Shown in pieces: positions 34,901 through 43,040 of a stretch of DNA of 64,000 nucleotides. The notes under the pieces are model-generated. The model made no database searches, was not told the DNA's origin, and saw nothing but the letters and a program-made list of their open reading frames with translations. The DNA comes from Herbidospora solisilvae (GTDB lineage Bacteria; Actinomycetota; Actinomycetes; Streptosporangiales; Streptosporangiaceae), in NCBI RefSeq assembly GCF_009901565.1, contig NZ_WXEW01000009.1:124001-188000 (forward strand), in the 5' to 3' direction. Each line of letters starts with the position of its first letter. Position 1 is the stretch's first letter. Both the position numbers and the translations under genes were made by a program.

Positions 34901-35912
34901 CCCCCGCCGCCGAAGGCGACGGGGGGCCTGCCGAGACGGGCAAGGCGCGCAGGTCGCTGAGGACCAGGTCGACCAGGTCGTCGTCCACCCTCAGCCCGGC
35001 GCGACCTGCCGGGCCGATGATGGCGCGGCGCAACTCGGGCTCTCCCATCGCCGCCACGGTGAACGGCCCGGCACGCATGATGTCGACAAGCGTCGGCAGG
35101 GCCGCGCAGCGATCCCAGAAATCGCCGCGCACGCCGATGACGATCAGCCCCGCCGGTTGGCCGCTGGGACCGGCCGGGATTTCGGCGGCGGCCCTGAGCA
35201 CGGACAGGAAGGCCTGTGCGGAGGTGGAAGCAGGGTCACCTGGGTGAAGGTTCTGGTTCGCCGGGTCCGCCGCGAGGTTGAAGATCTCTTCGAACTGGTC
35301 GACCACCAGCACCAGACGTTGCTGCGCCGTCTCCGGTCCCGGAGAGCCGAGCTGATTCACTATGGCCTGGCGGAACAGGAGAGGAGACTGATCGGGATGC
35401 GCGAGAAGGGTCCGGCGGATTTCCACGGGGTCCGCTCCCGAGAGGGCGGCCAGGTGAACCGCGAGTTCGGTCAACGGATCGGCGGTTGGGGACATGACCA
35501 CGCGAGGCCACCGCCCACTGCCCGGCGCACCGGGCAGCCGGCCTGCGGCCAGATAGGGGAGCAGACCGGCCCGGAACAGAGAGGATTTACCCGCGCCTGA
35601 CGGTCCGGTCACCAGCAGTGTTCCAAGGCCGTCCAGTCGCGTGGCGAGCGCGTGGGCGAGTTGGGCGGTGACCTGCTCACGGCCGTAGAACACCTCCGCG
35701 TCATGCTCGCCGAACGGTGCCAGCCCGCGATAGGGGTTGTCGGGCCACGCCGGCTCAGCGTTGCCGGGAGCGGGATGGTGATGTTGATGATCGTGATATT
35801 CGACGGTCGCGGCTACGGGGCCTGTGAAGACGTTGTCGTGGAACTCCACGTGGTCCCCGGCGTAGCGCCGGATTTCACCTGGCAGGTGCGAGGGATCGTC
35901 AGACGGAGTCAT
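31983..35912 (-). CDS. STAND NTPase with transmembrane helix and WD40 propeller
   Basis: About 1309 residues. The N-terminal 30 residues contain a beta-hairpin motif (GDHVEFHDNVFTGPV). An nSTAND1-type NTPase domain follows: NPYRGLAPFGEHDAEVFYGRE, Walker A GPSGAGKSSLFRAG, Walker B RLVLVVDQFEEIF. WPRMADWLNEDHEHRI closes the helical region. A membrane helix (RVVIAVVCIAALVASVAAL) precedes at least twelve WD40-like repeats (SPDGTTLASSAADG, LVTGGNGGKVQLW). STAND proteins are signal-triggered oligomeric switches in development or phage defence. ATG 35912 lies inside the 3' end of the small membrane protein gene, so the two are co-translated. Role and trigger are unknown. Confidence 0.85.
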   Translation of the reverse strand: MTPSDDPSHLPGEIRRYAGDHVEFHDNVFTGPVAATVEYHDHQHHHPAPGNAEPAWPDNPYRGLAPFGEHDAEVFYGREQVTAQLAHALATRLDGLGTLLVTGPSGAGKSSLFRAGLLPYLAAGRLPGAPGSGRWPRVVMSPTADPLTELAVHLAALSGADPVEIRRTLLAHPDQSPLLFRQAIVNQLGSPGPETAQQRLVLVVDQFEEIFNLAADPANQNLHPGDPASTSAQAFLSVLRAAAEIPAGPSGQPAGLIVIGVRGDFWDRCAALPTLVDIMRAGPFTVAAMGEPELRRAIIGPAGRAGLRVDDDLVDLVLSDLRALPVSAGPPSPSAAGVLPLLSQAMMMTWQHREGDRLTLRGYGTCGGVAHAVRTSAEAVYGGLTPARQALARQVFRQLTITTPSGELVRRRVTRGELEGGQEDDELAAVVSAFTDQRLMVSDGDGIELAHDVLLAAWPRMADWLNEDHEHRILYGQLLHASEEWRRNADDPSFLYQGSRLTAVRRARVVWQSNPFQFSPLPALCLEFLGACDQAATRVERMAVRSRRIGRVVIAVVCIAALVASVAALRAFASERAATSARVLAEEEGRRAEARRKEALSRLLTLHADRLADTDPITAGLLAAAAWRSAPTPEARHRMLATLATGIRTVLNNPSGEITAMATSPDGTTVAIAAGRIVQLWHVQTRRPVGLPLTHSAPVSGLAFSPDGTTLASSAADGDFGDVHGTVQLWSVKAGRVTVLLHDGDMVPGAVAFSPDGKVVAAVTNSSYSDAGRGAIRLWNARTGRPLGEPLRHGGRVVEMAFSPDGTKLISGTTTDGPQLRSADPVQVASHRMWDVRRRVPIGDLMTDRAEGVAAVAFNPDGTTLVTGGNGGKVQLWNALSLQPISEPIEAHARAIETVAFGKDGRVFATGSADGTIRLWDSTTLQAIGEPLRGHSGPVETVVFGAQGTALASSGDTTVRMWDISVLRPTDVPIRVATPFAEMALSPDATVLAVAGPPAPGDEPVHLWDMRTSRPIGRLKSGAQVSTMVFASDGETLAIGAGESTTLWDTGTRHRIGDPLHVGDRVKTLAFRPGGKALAVISDSVDREALHIWNTGRRSAGVPISPDSAATSVAFSPDGELMITGHSDGTVRFRDPRTGQPIGASNQGHDNAVYAIAFSPDGTMFATGSSDRTTTGSGTTRVWDTRTRQPIGAALPQNEWVTALAFSPDGTILVTGGTDGVIQVWDSGTGRPIGTAMKAHETTIESMAFSRDGATLSTAAGDGTVRTMRVALPAEPIEALCDVAGRSLSIEEWKRYLPDSEPFQAACPQ

Positions 35913-36297
35913 AGCGATGGCGATCCGGCGGGCCAGTTGCCGCACTCTTCCCGGTGACCGGCCCTTGGAACACGTTTCCCCGGAACTCTATGTGGTCGCC
36001 GCCGTAACGAGGTGTAACCTCGGGTCGGGCAGGCACAGGTGGAGCGCAGTCCTCTGGGGCGATCACGGGTGTGTCGACCCGGTCGGAATCAGCGGGCGGG
36101 TTCTCGGGACGCGTCCGGCCATGAACGGCGATGACCACGCCGGCCAGGCCGACGAACACGCCTATGACACTGGCCAGTTGGTCGGACTGCTCCAAACCGA
36201 GTGTTACGAAGGTCAGGACCAGTGCCCCCGTCCCAAAGGCCAGCCCCACCTGCGGCTTGCCGATCCGGGGTCTTCGCCGTATCACCATGACGTCCAT
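35899..36297 (-). CDS. small membrane protein with GDHxEFxxNVFxGPV motif
   Basis: About 132 residues: two membrane helices (VGLAFGTGALVLTFVTLGL and LASVIGVFVGLAGVVIAVHG), a Pro-rich linker, then RYGGDHIEFRGNVFQGPVTGK. The last motif is nearly the same as the one at the start of the STAND NTPase encoded next. The 3' end overlaps the NTPase start by 14 bases. The shared motif suggests that the two proteins pair through matching beta strands or arose by duplication. ATG 36297 is chosen; a TTG at 36336 would add 13 residues. No ribosome binding site is clear. Family not recognised. Confidence 0.7.
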   Translation of the reverse strand: MDVMVIRRRPRIGKPQVGLAFGTGALVLTFVTLGLEQSDQLASVIGVFVGLAGVVIAVHGRTRPENPPADSDRVDTPVIAPEDCAPPVPARPEVTPRYGGDHIEFRGNVFQGPVTGKSAATGPPDRHRYDSV

Positions 36298-36667
36298 CGT
36301 GAAGCATGATCGATGACGGGGAGGGATTTTCCCCAATGCGGACAGGTCAACCCAGGTCCGCGGCGACCTCCAGGGGCGGTGAGATCCAGGTGCCCGATTC
36401 AGGTCGTGATCTGCCGAAGGTCGTACGGACGGGTTCTTGCTCCTGGCGGCTTCCCAGTGGGCTTCTGGTACGCCGGCACTTCATCAGGGCGCCAGACGGT
36501 TCGACTCAGTTGTAGGCGGGCCCAATCATCTGCTGCGACGGTTCACAGCACCGAACGGCAAGGTTGAACGATTGACTCCACCGGAACGCTGGAGTGCCCG
36601 CGTGGGTTCTGTAGAGGAAATGGAGAGTTCCTGATCAACAAGGACGGACCCGCTACTCTCCGGTGCC
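36298..36667. other. intergenic region before the secreted metallopeptidase-like gene
   Basis: About 370 bases with no credible gene. It is divergent between the small membrane protein and the secreted protein at 36668, so it must hold promoters for both. TACTCT at 36652-36657 lies eight bases before ATG 36668 and could be a -10 box for a nearly leaderless transcript. A plus-strand frame around 36437-36634 lacks a start context and is not accepted. Confidence 0.4.
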
Positions 36668-37399
36668 ATGATCATGAGATTGGCCGGGGCCGCCGTGGCG
36701 GCGCTCGTCCTGTTCACCGGCACGGCCCACGCCGCCCCCATCAAGGGTCAGCCCCAGCTGACCCACAACACGATCTACAAGAAGCCCGCGCTCAAGAAGG
36801 TCTCCTGCAAGGCGGTCAAGGGCACGACCAAGTCCTCGACCGAGAAGTACGTCAAGAAGGTCGTCTCCTGCCTGAACACCGCCTGGAAGGGCACGATCGA
36901 CGGCTTCCGGCCCGTCCCGATCAGGTTCAAGACCGACACGCAGGCCTGCCAGAGCGGGAACGACATCGCCGGTTCCTACTCCGAGATCTGCGGCCAGACC
37001 ATCGAGGTGCGGCTGGCCGACGACTGGATCAAGGCCAAGAGCGACCTCAAGGCCTTCGCGTCCCTCGTCCACACGTGGAGCGGCGTGGTCCACGGCATGA
37101 CCGGCATCGGCGCGGCCTACCAGCGGATGCCCAACGACCGGACCGGCGAGGACATGGCCGAGCAGATGCACCGCTACTTCCTGCAGGGCGACTGCTTCGC
37201 GGCGGTGTCCGCCAGGAGCCTCGGCCGTAAGATCACCGACTTCAAGCAGGTGATCTCGGGGATGGAGCCGCCGGAGTACTCCTACCTCAAGCACAACGGC
37301 AAGCTCGCCAACCGCGTGTACTGGATGAAGAAGGGCTACCAGTCCGGCAGACCCGGCGCCTGCAACACCTGGACGGCGCCCGCGGCGAAGGTCGCCTGA
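36668..37399 (+). CDS. secreted neutral zinc metallopeptidase-like protein lacking the HExxH motif
   Basis: A 243-residue exported protein (signal peptide MIMRLAGAAVAALVLFTGTAHA). Its layout follows the YpfJ-type neutral zinc metallopeptidases: an FRPVPIRFKTDTQACQSG strand region, a helix where the zinc site should be, and FLQGDCFAAVSARSLG matching the family's conserved helix with Asp-Cys. The expected HExxH is replaced by HTWSGVVHGMTGI, so the Glu and second His are not in place. It is therefore probably not an active peptidase, or it binds something else. ATG 36668 has no ribosome binding site. It is a single gene; the PNPOx-type gene follows after 85 bases. Confidence 0.65.
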   Translation: MIMRLAGAAVAALVLFTGTAHAAPIKGQPQLTHNTIYKKPALKKVSCKAVKGTTKSSTEKYVKKVVSCLNTAWKGTIDGFRPVPIRFKTDTQACQSGNDIAGSYSEICGQTIEVRLADDWIKAKSDLKAFASLVHTWSGVVHGMTGIGAAYQRMPNDRTGEDMAEQMHRYFLQGDCFAAVSARSLGRKITDFKQVISGMEPPEYSYLKHNGKLANRVYWMKKGYQSGRPGACNTWTAPAAKVA

Positions 37400-37484
37400 G
37401 AAATTCCGGCGGCGGGCATGTCGAGAACCGGTGATCGGCTCCGTCCTCCTCATGAGACGAACTCATGAGACGAAGGAGAAGGAC

Positions 37485-37970
37485 ATGAACCGACACGACG
37501 TCGCCGAGGTGCTCGCCCAGCCGATCTCGCGGGAGCTGCTGGGATCGTCGATCCCCGCGCGCCTGGCCTACAACGGCCTCGACGGTGCGCCCCGCGCGAT
37601 CCCCATCGGGTTCTGGTGGGACGGCGAGCACCTCGTGATGGCCACCGTGCCCGCCTCGGCGAAGGTCGGGGCGCTGCGGCGCGATCCCCGGGTGGCCGTC
37701 ACCATCGACACCGAGAAGGCGTGGCCGCCCCGGGTGCTGCTGATCCGGGGCACGGCCCGGCTCGAAACGGTCGAGGAGGTGCCCGATCCGTACATCGAGG
37801 CGGGCAGGAAACTCGTCCCGGCCGAGCACTTCGCGGGCTGGGAGCAGGGGGTGCGGGACCTCTACGACCGGATGGTCCTCATCACCGTCGTGCCCGAGTG
37901 GGCCAAGCTCCTCGACTTCGAGACCACCCTGCCCAAGGCCGTCGAAGACCTGCTCCTGGCCCGAGCCTGA
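37485..37970 (+). CDS. pyridoxamine 5'-phosphate oxidase-family FMN-binding protein
   Basis: A 161-residue split beta-barrel protein. ARLAYNGLDGAPRAIPIGFWWDGEHLVMATV and VGALRRDPRVAVTIDTE are typical of PNPOx-like flavin or F420-binding proteins used as small redox enzymes in actinomycetes. ATG 37485 is preceded by AAGGAGAAGG. It is convergent with the FAD monooxygenase gene, 22 bases apart. The exact cofactor (FMN, F420 or heme) and the substrate cannot be decided from sequence. Confidence 0.88.
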   Translation: MNRHDVAEVLAQPISRELLGSSIPARLAYNGLDGAPRAIPIGFWWDGEHLVMATVPASAKVGALRRDPRVAVTIDTEKAWPPRVLLIRGTARLETVEEVPDPYIEAGRKLVPAEHFAGWEQGVRDLYDRMVLITVVPEWAKLLDFETTLPKAVEDLLLARA

Positions 37971-37992
37971 CCTGGGCCTCGAGCCCGGCCCG

Positions 37993-39411
37993 TCAACGGG
38001 GACGTCGGGTGTCGCGGCCGGCCAGTTCGGTCAGGATCCGGTCGAGTTCGCCGGTGTCGGTGCCGGCCCAGCCCACGTAGCCGTCCGGGCGGACGAGCAG
38101 CGACGGGCCGCCGGTCGCCAGCGGCGCCGCCACGCGGACCCGGTCGTGCCATCCGGGGATGTCGGCGTCGCCGACGAGAACGAAGTGCCCGCCGCGCAGC
38201 GCCTCGTACAGCCGGCCGCCGTCGGCGAGGGCGACGTCCGGGGCCCGGGTGCCGACCAGCGGGTGGGCGCCGTGGGGCGCGGGATAGGTGTAGCCGACGC
38301 CGCTGATCTGCCCGGTGGCCCTCGTGCGGATCCTGGGGACGGACAACGCGCGGCGTAGCGCGAAGCCGCGGATCGCGCGGGCGACCGGCGACCTGAGCAT
38401 GGCGGCCCTGATGATGGCGCCGCTGCTGCGCAGCACCGAACGGCCGACCGGGTGGCGTTCGGTCTGGTAGGTGTCGAGCAGGCGGTCGGGTGCGCCGCGT
38501 AGCACCGCCGCCAGCTTCCAGCTCAGGTTGGCGGCGTCCTGCAGGCCGGTGTTCATGCCCTGGCCGCCGGCGGGGGAGTGGGCGTGCGCGGCGTCCCCGG
38601 CCAGGAAGACACGGCCCACGCGGTAGTCCGGCACCTGACGTTCGTCGCTGTGGAAACGCGACAACCAGCGCGGGTCGTGCATGCCGAAGTCGGTGCCCAG
38701 CGCGCGCCGGGTGACCTCCCGGACCTCGTCCAGGGTGAGCGGCTCGTCGTCGGGCACGGCGCGGCGGCGGTCCCAGGCGAAGACCCGGTAGTAGCCGTCG
38801 CCGAAGGGCGCGAGGAACGCGAACGCGTCGCCGACCCCGTTGACGGTCAGCATCTCCGCGGGCCGCTCGGCCACCTTCACGTCGGCGAGCATGATCGACT
38901 TCAGCACCGACCGGCCGGGGAAGGGCTGGCCGACGGCCCGCCGCACCGCGCTGCGGAAGCCGTCGGCCCCCACGACGTAGGCGGCGCGGTAGGTCTTCGC
39001 GGTGGTGGTGACGGTGACCTCGGTCTCGTCCTGCCGCACGTCCACGACCTCGGCGGCGTGCACGATCTCGGCGCCCGCCGCGAGCGCCCGCTCCAGGAGC
39101 AGGTTCTCCACGTTGTACTGCGGGGTGATCAGCAGGTAGGGGAAGCGGCTGGGCAGGCGGCCGAGGTCGACGGTCACCCGGTCGAACAACCTCACCTCGC
39201 CGAGCGTGGCGCCGGTGGACACGAGGCGGTCGGCCAGTCCGCGTGCGTCGAGCTGCTCCAGCGTCCTGGCGTGCACGCCGAAGGCGCGGGAGAGGTTGGA
39301 GATCGTGCCGTCGCGGCGTTCCAGGATCGTGACGGCGACCCCGGCCTCGGCCAGGTCGCCCGCCAGCAGCAGTCCGGTGGGTCCCGCGCCGACCACGATG
39401 ACGTCGGTCAT
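37993..39411 (-). CDS. FAD-dependent aromatic monooxygenase (PHBH/rifampicin monooxygenase-like)
   Basis: A 472-residue class A flavoprotein hydroxylase. The FAD loop VIVVGAGPTGLLLAGDL starts the protein; GADGFRSAVRRAVG is the DG motif; RVFLAGDAAHAHSPAGGQGMNTGLQDA binds the FAD ribityl chain. A thioredoxin-like tail ends LLVRPDGYVGWAG. Relatives hydroxylate polyketides or inactivate antibiotics such as rifampicin. It is divergent from a TetR repressor with a long palindromic operator between them, the usual arrangement of an inducible drug-modifying enzyme. The substrate is unknown. Confidence 0.9.
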   Translation of the reverse strand: MTDVIVVGAGPTGLLLAGDLAEAGVAVTILERRDGTISNLSRAFGVHARTLEQLDARGLADRLVSTGATLGEVRLFDRVTVDLGRLPSRFPYLLITPQYNVENLLLERALAAGAEIVHAAEVVDVRQDETEVTVTTTAKTYRAAYVVGADGFRSAVRRAVGQPFPGRSVLKSIMLADVKVAERPAEMLTVNGVGDAFAFLAPFGDGYYRVFAWDRRRAVPDDEPLTLDEVREVTRRALGTDFGMHDPRWLSRFHSDERQVPDYRVGRVFLAGDAAHAHSPAGGQGMNTGLQDAANLSWKLAAVLRGAPDRLLDTYQTERHPVGRSVLRSSGAIIRAAMLRSPVARAIRGFALRRALSVPRIRTRATGQISGVGYTYPAPHGAHPLVGTRAPDVALADGGRLYEALRGGHFVLVGDADIPGWHDRVRVAAPLATGGPSLLVRPDGYVGWAGTDTGELDRILTELAGRDTRRPR

Positions 39412-39430
39412 GACGTGCTCCCTTGGTTAG

Positions 39431-39506
39431 TCAACGTTTGTTGGCATCAGTAGAACCCCCTGCGGTCTGACATGTCAACAAGTGTTGGCCTACACTTGTT
39501 GACATG
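39431..39506. promoter_or_regulatory. TetR operator between monooxygenase and regulator
   Basis: A perfect 15-bp inverted repeat, CATGTCAACAAGTGT (39471-39485) and ACACTTGTTGACATG (39492-39506) with a six-base gap, covers the TetR start codon. A weaker copy of the core (CAAC-GTTT-GTTG) lies at 39432-39443 before the monooxygenase gene. Binding would block both promoters. Confidence 0.75.
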
Positions 39507-40073
39507 TCGACGATCAAGGGGCGGCGCTCGGACGCCACCAAGGAGGCGATCCTCGCCGCCGCGCGCGAACTGTTCGCCAGCGACGGATACGAACGCGCCA
39601 CCATCCGGGCCATCGCCGCGAGCGCGGGCATCGACCCCGCCATGGTCATGCGCTACTTCGAGAACAAGGAGAAGCTCTTCGCCGCCGCCGCCGAGTTCGA
39701 CCTGCGCATCCCCGATCTGGCGGGCACCCCCCTCGACCAGATCGGCGCGCGCATCGCCGGGCACGTGCTCGACCGCTGGGACGGCGACGAGACCCTCATG
39801 GCGCTGCTGCGCGCCGCCGTCACCCACCAGGCCGCCGCCGACCGCATGCTGGAGATCTTCGCCACCCAGCTCGGCCCGGCGGTCCTGGCGATCGCGCCCG
39901 ACGACGCCGCCACCCGCGCCGGTCTGATCGCCACCCAGGTCCTCGGCCTCGCCCTGACGCGGTACGTGCTGCGCCTGCCCCCGGTCACGGCCATGGACCG
40001 GGACGCGGTCGTCGCCTGGATCGGCCCCACCCTGCAGAACTACCTGACCGGCCCCCGGCCGGGCGTTGACTGA
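39504..40073 (+). CDS. TetR-family transcriptional repressor
   Basis: A 189-residue repressor. The N-terminal helix-turn-helix (TKEAILAAARELFASDGYERATIRAIAASAGIDPAMVMRYFENKEKLF) is followed by a helical ligand-binding domain of the kind seen in TetR_C_7-like actinomycete regulators. ATG 39504 has no ribosome binding site and lies in the right arm of the operator, so its message may be leaderless and autorepressed. It likely controls the divergent FAD monooxygenase. Confidence 0.9.
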   Translation: MSTIKGRRSDATKEAILAAARELFASDGYERATIRAIAASAGIDPAMVMRYFENKEKLFAAAAEFDLRIPDLAGTPLDQIGARIAGHVLDRWDGDETLMALLRAAVTHQAAADRMLEIFATQLGPAVLAIAPDDAATRAGLIATQVLGLALTRYVLRLPPVTAMDRDAVVAWIGPTLQNYLTGPRPGVD

Positions 40074-40074
40074 G

Positions 40075-40101
40075 GGTGCCTCTTGATCGCGGGGAGGCAC
40101 C
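40075..40101. terminator. bidirectional terminator hairpin between convergent genes
   Basis: GGTGCCTC (40075-40082) and GAGGCACC (40094-40101) form a perfect 8-bp stem between the stops of the TetR gene and the convergent metalloprotease-like gene. Confidence 0.6.
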
Positions 40102-40108
40102 GCGATGG

Positions 40109-42964
40109 TCAGTACTGTTCCGCCAGGTTCGAGTTGATCTCCGTGAGGATCAGCGTCGAGTCGGCGTAGCGGACGAGGTTCCCCAGGGCCGGCGGCTGGG
40201 CCAGCGTGCCCTGGACGTACCGGACGGCGTCGCCCACCGTCTCCAGCCCCAGCCGCTGGAGGGTGACGGTGTGCACGCCGGTGCCCGCGTTGATCCTGCG
40301 GGTCGCCAGGTTGAGGACGGTGGCCAGCAGCTCCGCCCGCAGCGTGCGCGGCTGGGTCACCGGCAGGAAGAACGCGGCCGAGGCCTCCGGCTGGGACAAC
40401 ACGCCGTCGGCGGGGGAGTCGTCCCCGCCGTCGAAGCGGGTGTCGGTGGCCTGGACGCGGGCCAGCGCCTCCGGAGTGCGCAGGTCGGGGCTCAGCGCCC
40501 ACACCGTGGTGAGGAGCGGATGACGGCTGGGCTCGACCTCCGTGATCGTGGTCTGGGCGGTGCGGGTCACCGGGGTGAAGGTGCACCCGTTCGTCCCGCC
40601 GTAGGTCACGGTGGCGGAGCCGGTCACCGTGTCGCCCGCCTCCATGAGCAGGCTCGGCCGTGCGGTGAAGACGACGGTTCCGGTCCCGGCGGTGGCGACC
40701 GTGCCGAGGTGCCAGGTCAGCGTCGTGGTGCCGTCGGGGTTCCTGGTCACGGCGGCCGGGCCCGGGCCGGCGCCGGTGTCGAGAGCGGTGCTGTAGTAGA
40801 CGTCCGCGGGCAGGGTGTGCCTCAGCGTGGCCCCCGTGGCGGCGGCGCTGCCGTCGTTGCGGTGGGTCACCGTGTAGGTGATCTTCTCACCGGCGTTCAC
40901 GGCCGAGGTCGCGGCGGCGGTAACCGCCATGACCGGGATGTGCGCCACCGTGGCGGCCGTGGCCGTGTTGTCGGCCAGCAGCTCCGCGGGCTCCGCGACG
41001 CCCTGCGTGTTCCTGCCGGCCACCGTCGCGGTCGCGGTCAGCGTGGCGCCGTCGGTGACCGTGCACGGCACCGTGTACGTGAACGTCTCGGTCCGGGACC
41101 CGGTGGTGCCGAGGTCGGCGACCGGACGGGTGACCGGATCGCCCGCCGGAGGGGTGAAGGTCACCGAGCCGGCGGTCGAGGTGCTGCCGCCTTTGTTGCC
41201 GATGGTGACGGTCGCGGTCACGGTGTCGCCGCCGGCCGCGTCGGCCTTGTCGACGCTCATCTCCACCGTCAGGTCGGCCGAGACCGCCCTGAGCACCGAC
41301 TCGCCGGACAGTTCCTCGGGCATGTCGCCGTGGTTGCCGTCCGCCGCGTGCGGACTGTTGGTGAAGCCGTACTGGAGACGGTCCCAGTCGGATTCGCTGA
41401 TCAGCGTCTCGGTGCTGGACGTGCTGACGCAGTCTGGGTCGATGCCCGGCAGGTGGTTGATGTTGGCCTGCGCGGAGGCCGAGAACGGCGCACCGGTCCC
41501 GGTCCAGTCGATCGCCAGGCTTCCGTCGGCCAGCCGGGTGGCGCCGCCCACTCCGTAGATGACCGGACGGGAAACCCCGGACAGGCCCGGTATGGCGGTC
41601 TCGTCGAGGTTGTTCTCCACCAGGGTCGCCTTGCCGAAGCGCTGGTAGGTGAGCGGGCGGCTCGGGTCGATGTTCGGCACCTGCCACGCGTAGTTCATGA
41701 CGCTCTGATAGTTGGGCTTGCAGTTGATCGCGTCCAGGCTGCCGTCGTCACGCCGGCCGCCGTGTTCCAGGCCGAGGGTGTGCCCGAGTTCGTGCATCAG
41801 GGTGCCCTCCTCGGCGGCCTTCAGCCCGCCCGCCGCGGCCAGCATGGCGGGTGTCCACATGCCGAGCGAGACCACGAAGTCGTCGCCGCCGCGCTCGTGC
41901 GTCTCGGCGCGGCCCGACCCGCTGCCCGCACCGGCCAGGCCGTTGACGAACAGGCCGTACCGGAACCGCTGGCGTTTGAAGGCGATGATGTCCGCGCAGA
42001 CCGGGCTGGCCCGGTCGACGACGTTGCCGAAATGGCCGGTGCCGGAGGTGCCGCACGGCTTCTCCGGGCTGCCCAGCTTGATGACGTCGAAGTCGTCGGC
42101 GGGGGCGCCGGGCGGCACGGTGACGAAGGAGGTGGTGGTGGCGAACGGGATCTCCTCGTCCAGCAGCAGGTGCAGGGCGAGACCGCCTGCCCCGGTGTGC
42201 GCGTTGGTGATGGTGGCGGTGTTGAAGGCTCCCTCGACCGCCGCCAGCACCCCGTTCTGCGGCCTCCGGTTCTGCATGTAGTCGATCTCCACGTAGATGT
42301 CCTGGCGTTGCGGATCCGCGTTCGGCAGGGTCACGTCGACGAGGTCGTCGTCGTTGAAATCGCGGCCCCGGTACTCCTCGAAGTCGGTGAACCCGTCGCC
42401 GTCGGTGTCGGTGGTGGGGGTCGGGGTGATCTCGAAGCAGACCTCCACGGCGGGCTTCGGATCGGGTCCGAAGATGCCGCCGCCCGGCTCGCCGTTGCCG
42501 TGCACACAGCCGGTGGAGGACGTCAGATCACCGGTGACCTCTCCGTCGATCATGTTCACCTGGACGTGCGTGTACGCGTCGCCCGCGCGTGGTGTGGTGT
42601 CGGCCAGGTCGTTTCCACCGGTCGAGTCGTGGTCCCAGATCCCGATGGCGATGTCCTGGTGAATGACGCCGGCGGGGATGTCCCGGGTGAGCGTCCAGAA
42701 CGGGGCGTACTGCGACCGGTCGTCAGGCGCCCTTGGGGTGATGTGCGCGGGGAACCCGGCGAAGATGATCTCGCCGTAGAAGTCGGGTGTGCCTTCTCCG
42801 ACCGCTTCGAGCCCGTGTTCGTTGCAGGCGTCGACGCAGTTGATCAGGAGGATGCGCACGGTGAGCGGCTGGTCTCCGGCCGCTCTCGCTGGTGCGGGAA
42901 GGATGGTGAGGCTCGCGATGACCATGAGGACCGCGAGCGCTGCCCGTAATGGACTGGTCATCAT
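40109..42964 (-). CDS. large secreted metzincin-type metalloprotease with CARDB/DUF11-like repeats
   Basis: About 951 residues. A signal peptide (RAALAVLMVIASLTILPAPARA) leads to a region with a calcium-loop-like stretch (TDTDGDGFTDFEEYRGRDFNDDD). The zinc motif HELGHTLGLEHGG (HExxHxxGxxH) and the Met-turn SVMNYAW mark an active metzincin fold. The C-terminal third holds two or three Ig-like DUF11/CARDB modules (DTVTATVTIGNKGGSTS, EKITYTVTHRNDGSAA). It is probably an extracellular protease attached to or acting on the cell surface. Two ATGs (42964, 42961) are adjacent; neither has a strong ribosome binding site. The gene stands alone. Confidence 0.82.
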   Translation of the reverse strand: MMTSPLRAALAVLMVIASLTILPAPARAAGDQPLTVRILLINCVDACNEHGLEAVGEGTPDFYGEIIFAGFPAHITPRAPDDRSQYAPFWTLTRDIPAGVIHQDIAIGIWDHDSTGGNDLADTTPRAGDAYTHVQVNMIDGEVTGDLTSSTGCVHGNGEPGGGIFGPDPKPAVEVCFEITPTPTTDTDGDGFTDFEEYRGRDFNDDDLVDVTLPNADPQRQDIYVEIDYMQNRRPQNGVLAAVEGAFNTATITNAHTGAGGLALHLLLDEEIPFATTTSFVTVPPGAPADDFDVIKLGSPEKPCGTSGTGHFGNVVDRASPVCADIIAFKRQRFRYGLFVNGLAGAGSGSGRAETHERGGDDFVVSLGMWTPAMLAAAGGLKAAEEGTLMHELGHTLGLEHGGRRDDGSLDAINCKPNYQSVMNYAWQVPNIDPSRPLTYQRFGKATLVENNLDETAIPGLSGVSRPVIYGVGGATRLADGSLAIDWTGTGAPFSASAQANINHLPGIDPDCVSTSSTETLISESDWDRLQYGFTNSPHAADGNHGDMPEELSGESVLRAVSADLTVEMSVDKADAAGGDTVTATVTIGNKGGSTSTAGSVTFTPPAGDPVTRPVADLGTTGSRTETFTYTVPCTVTDGATLTATATVAGRNTQGVAEPAELLADNTATAATVAHIPVMAVTAAATSAVNAGEKITYTVTHRNDGSAAATGATLRHTLPADVYYSTALDTGAGPGPAAVTRNPDGTTTLTWHLGTVATAGTGTVVFTARPSLLMEAGDTVTGSATVTYGGTNGCTFTPVTRTAQTTITEVEPSRHPLLTTVWALSPDLRTPEALARVQATDTRFDGGDDSPADGVLSQPEASAAFFLPVTQPRTLRAELLATVLNLATRRINAGTGVHTVTLQRLGLETVGDAVRYVQGTLAQPPALGNLVRYADSTLILTEINSNLAEQY

Positions 42965-43040
42965 GGTTGCCAAGGATCCGGCGGGCGCGGGCGGCTGTAC
43001 AGGGATTCCGTAATCGGTGAAATACAATCCGTAAACAGTT

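Noticed and set aside
36480..36510. possible tRNA T-loop (GGTTCGACTC)
   Set aside because: Flanking bases do not pair as a T-stem and no acceptor or anticodon arms can be drawn.
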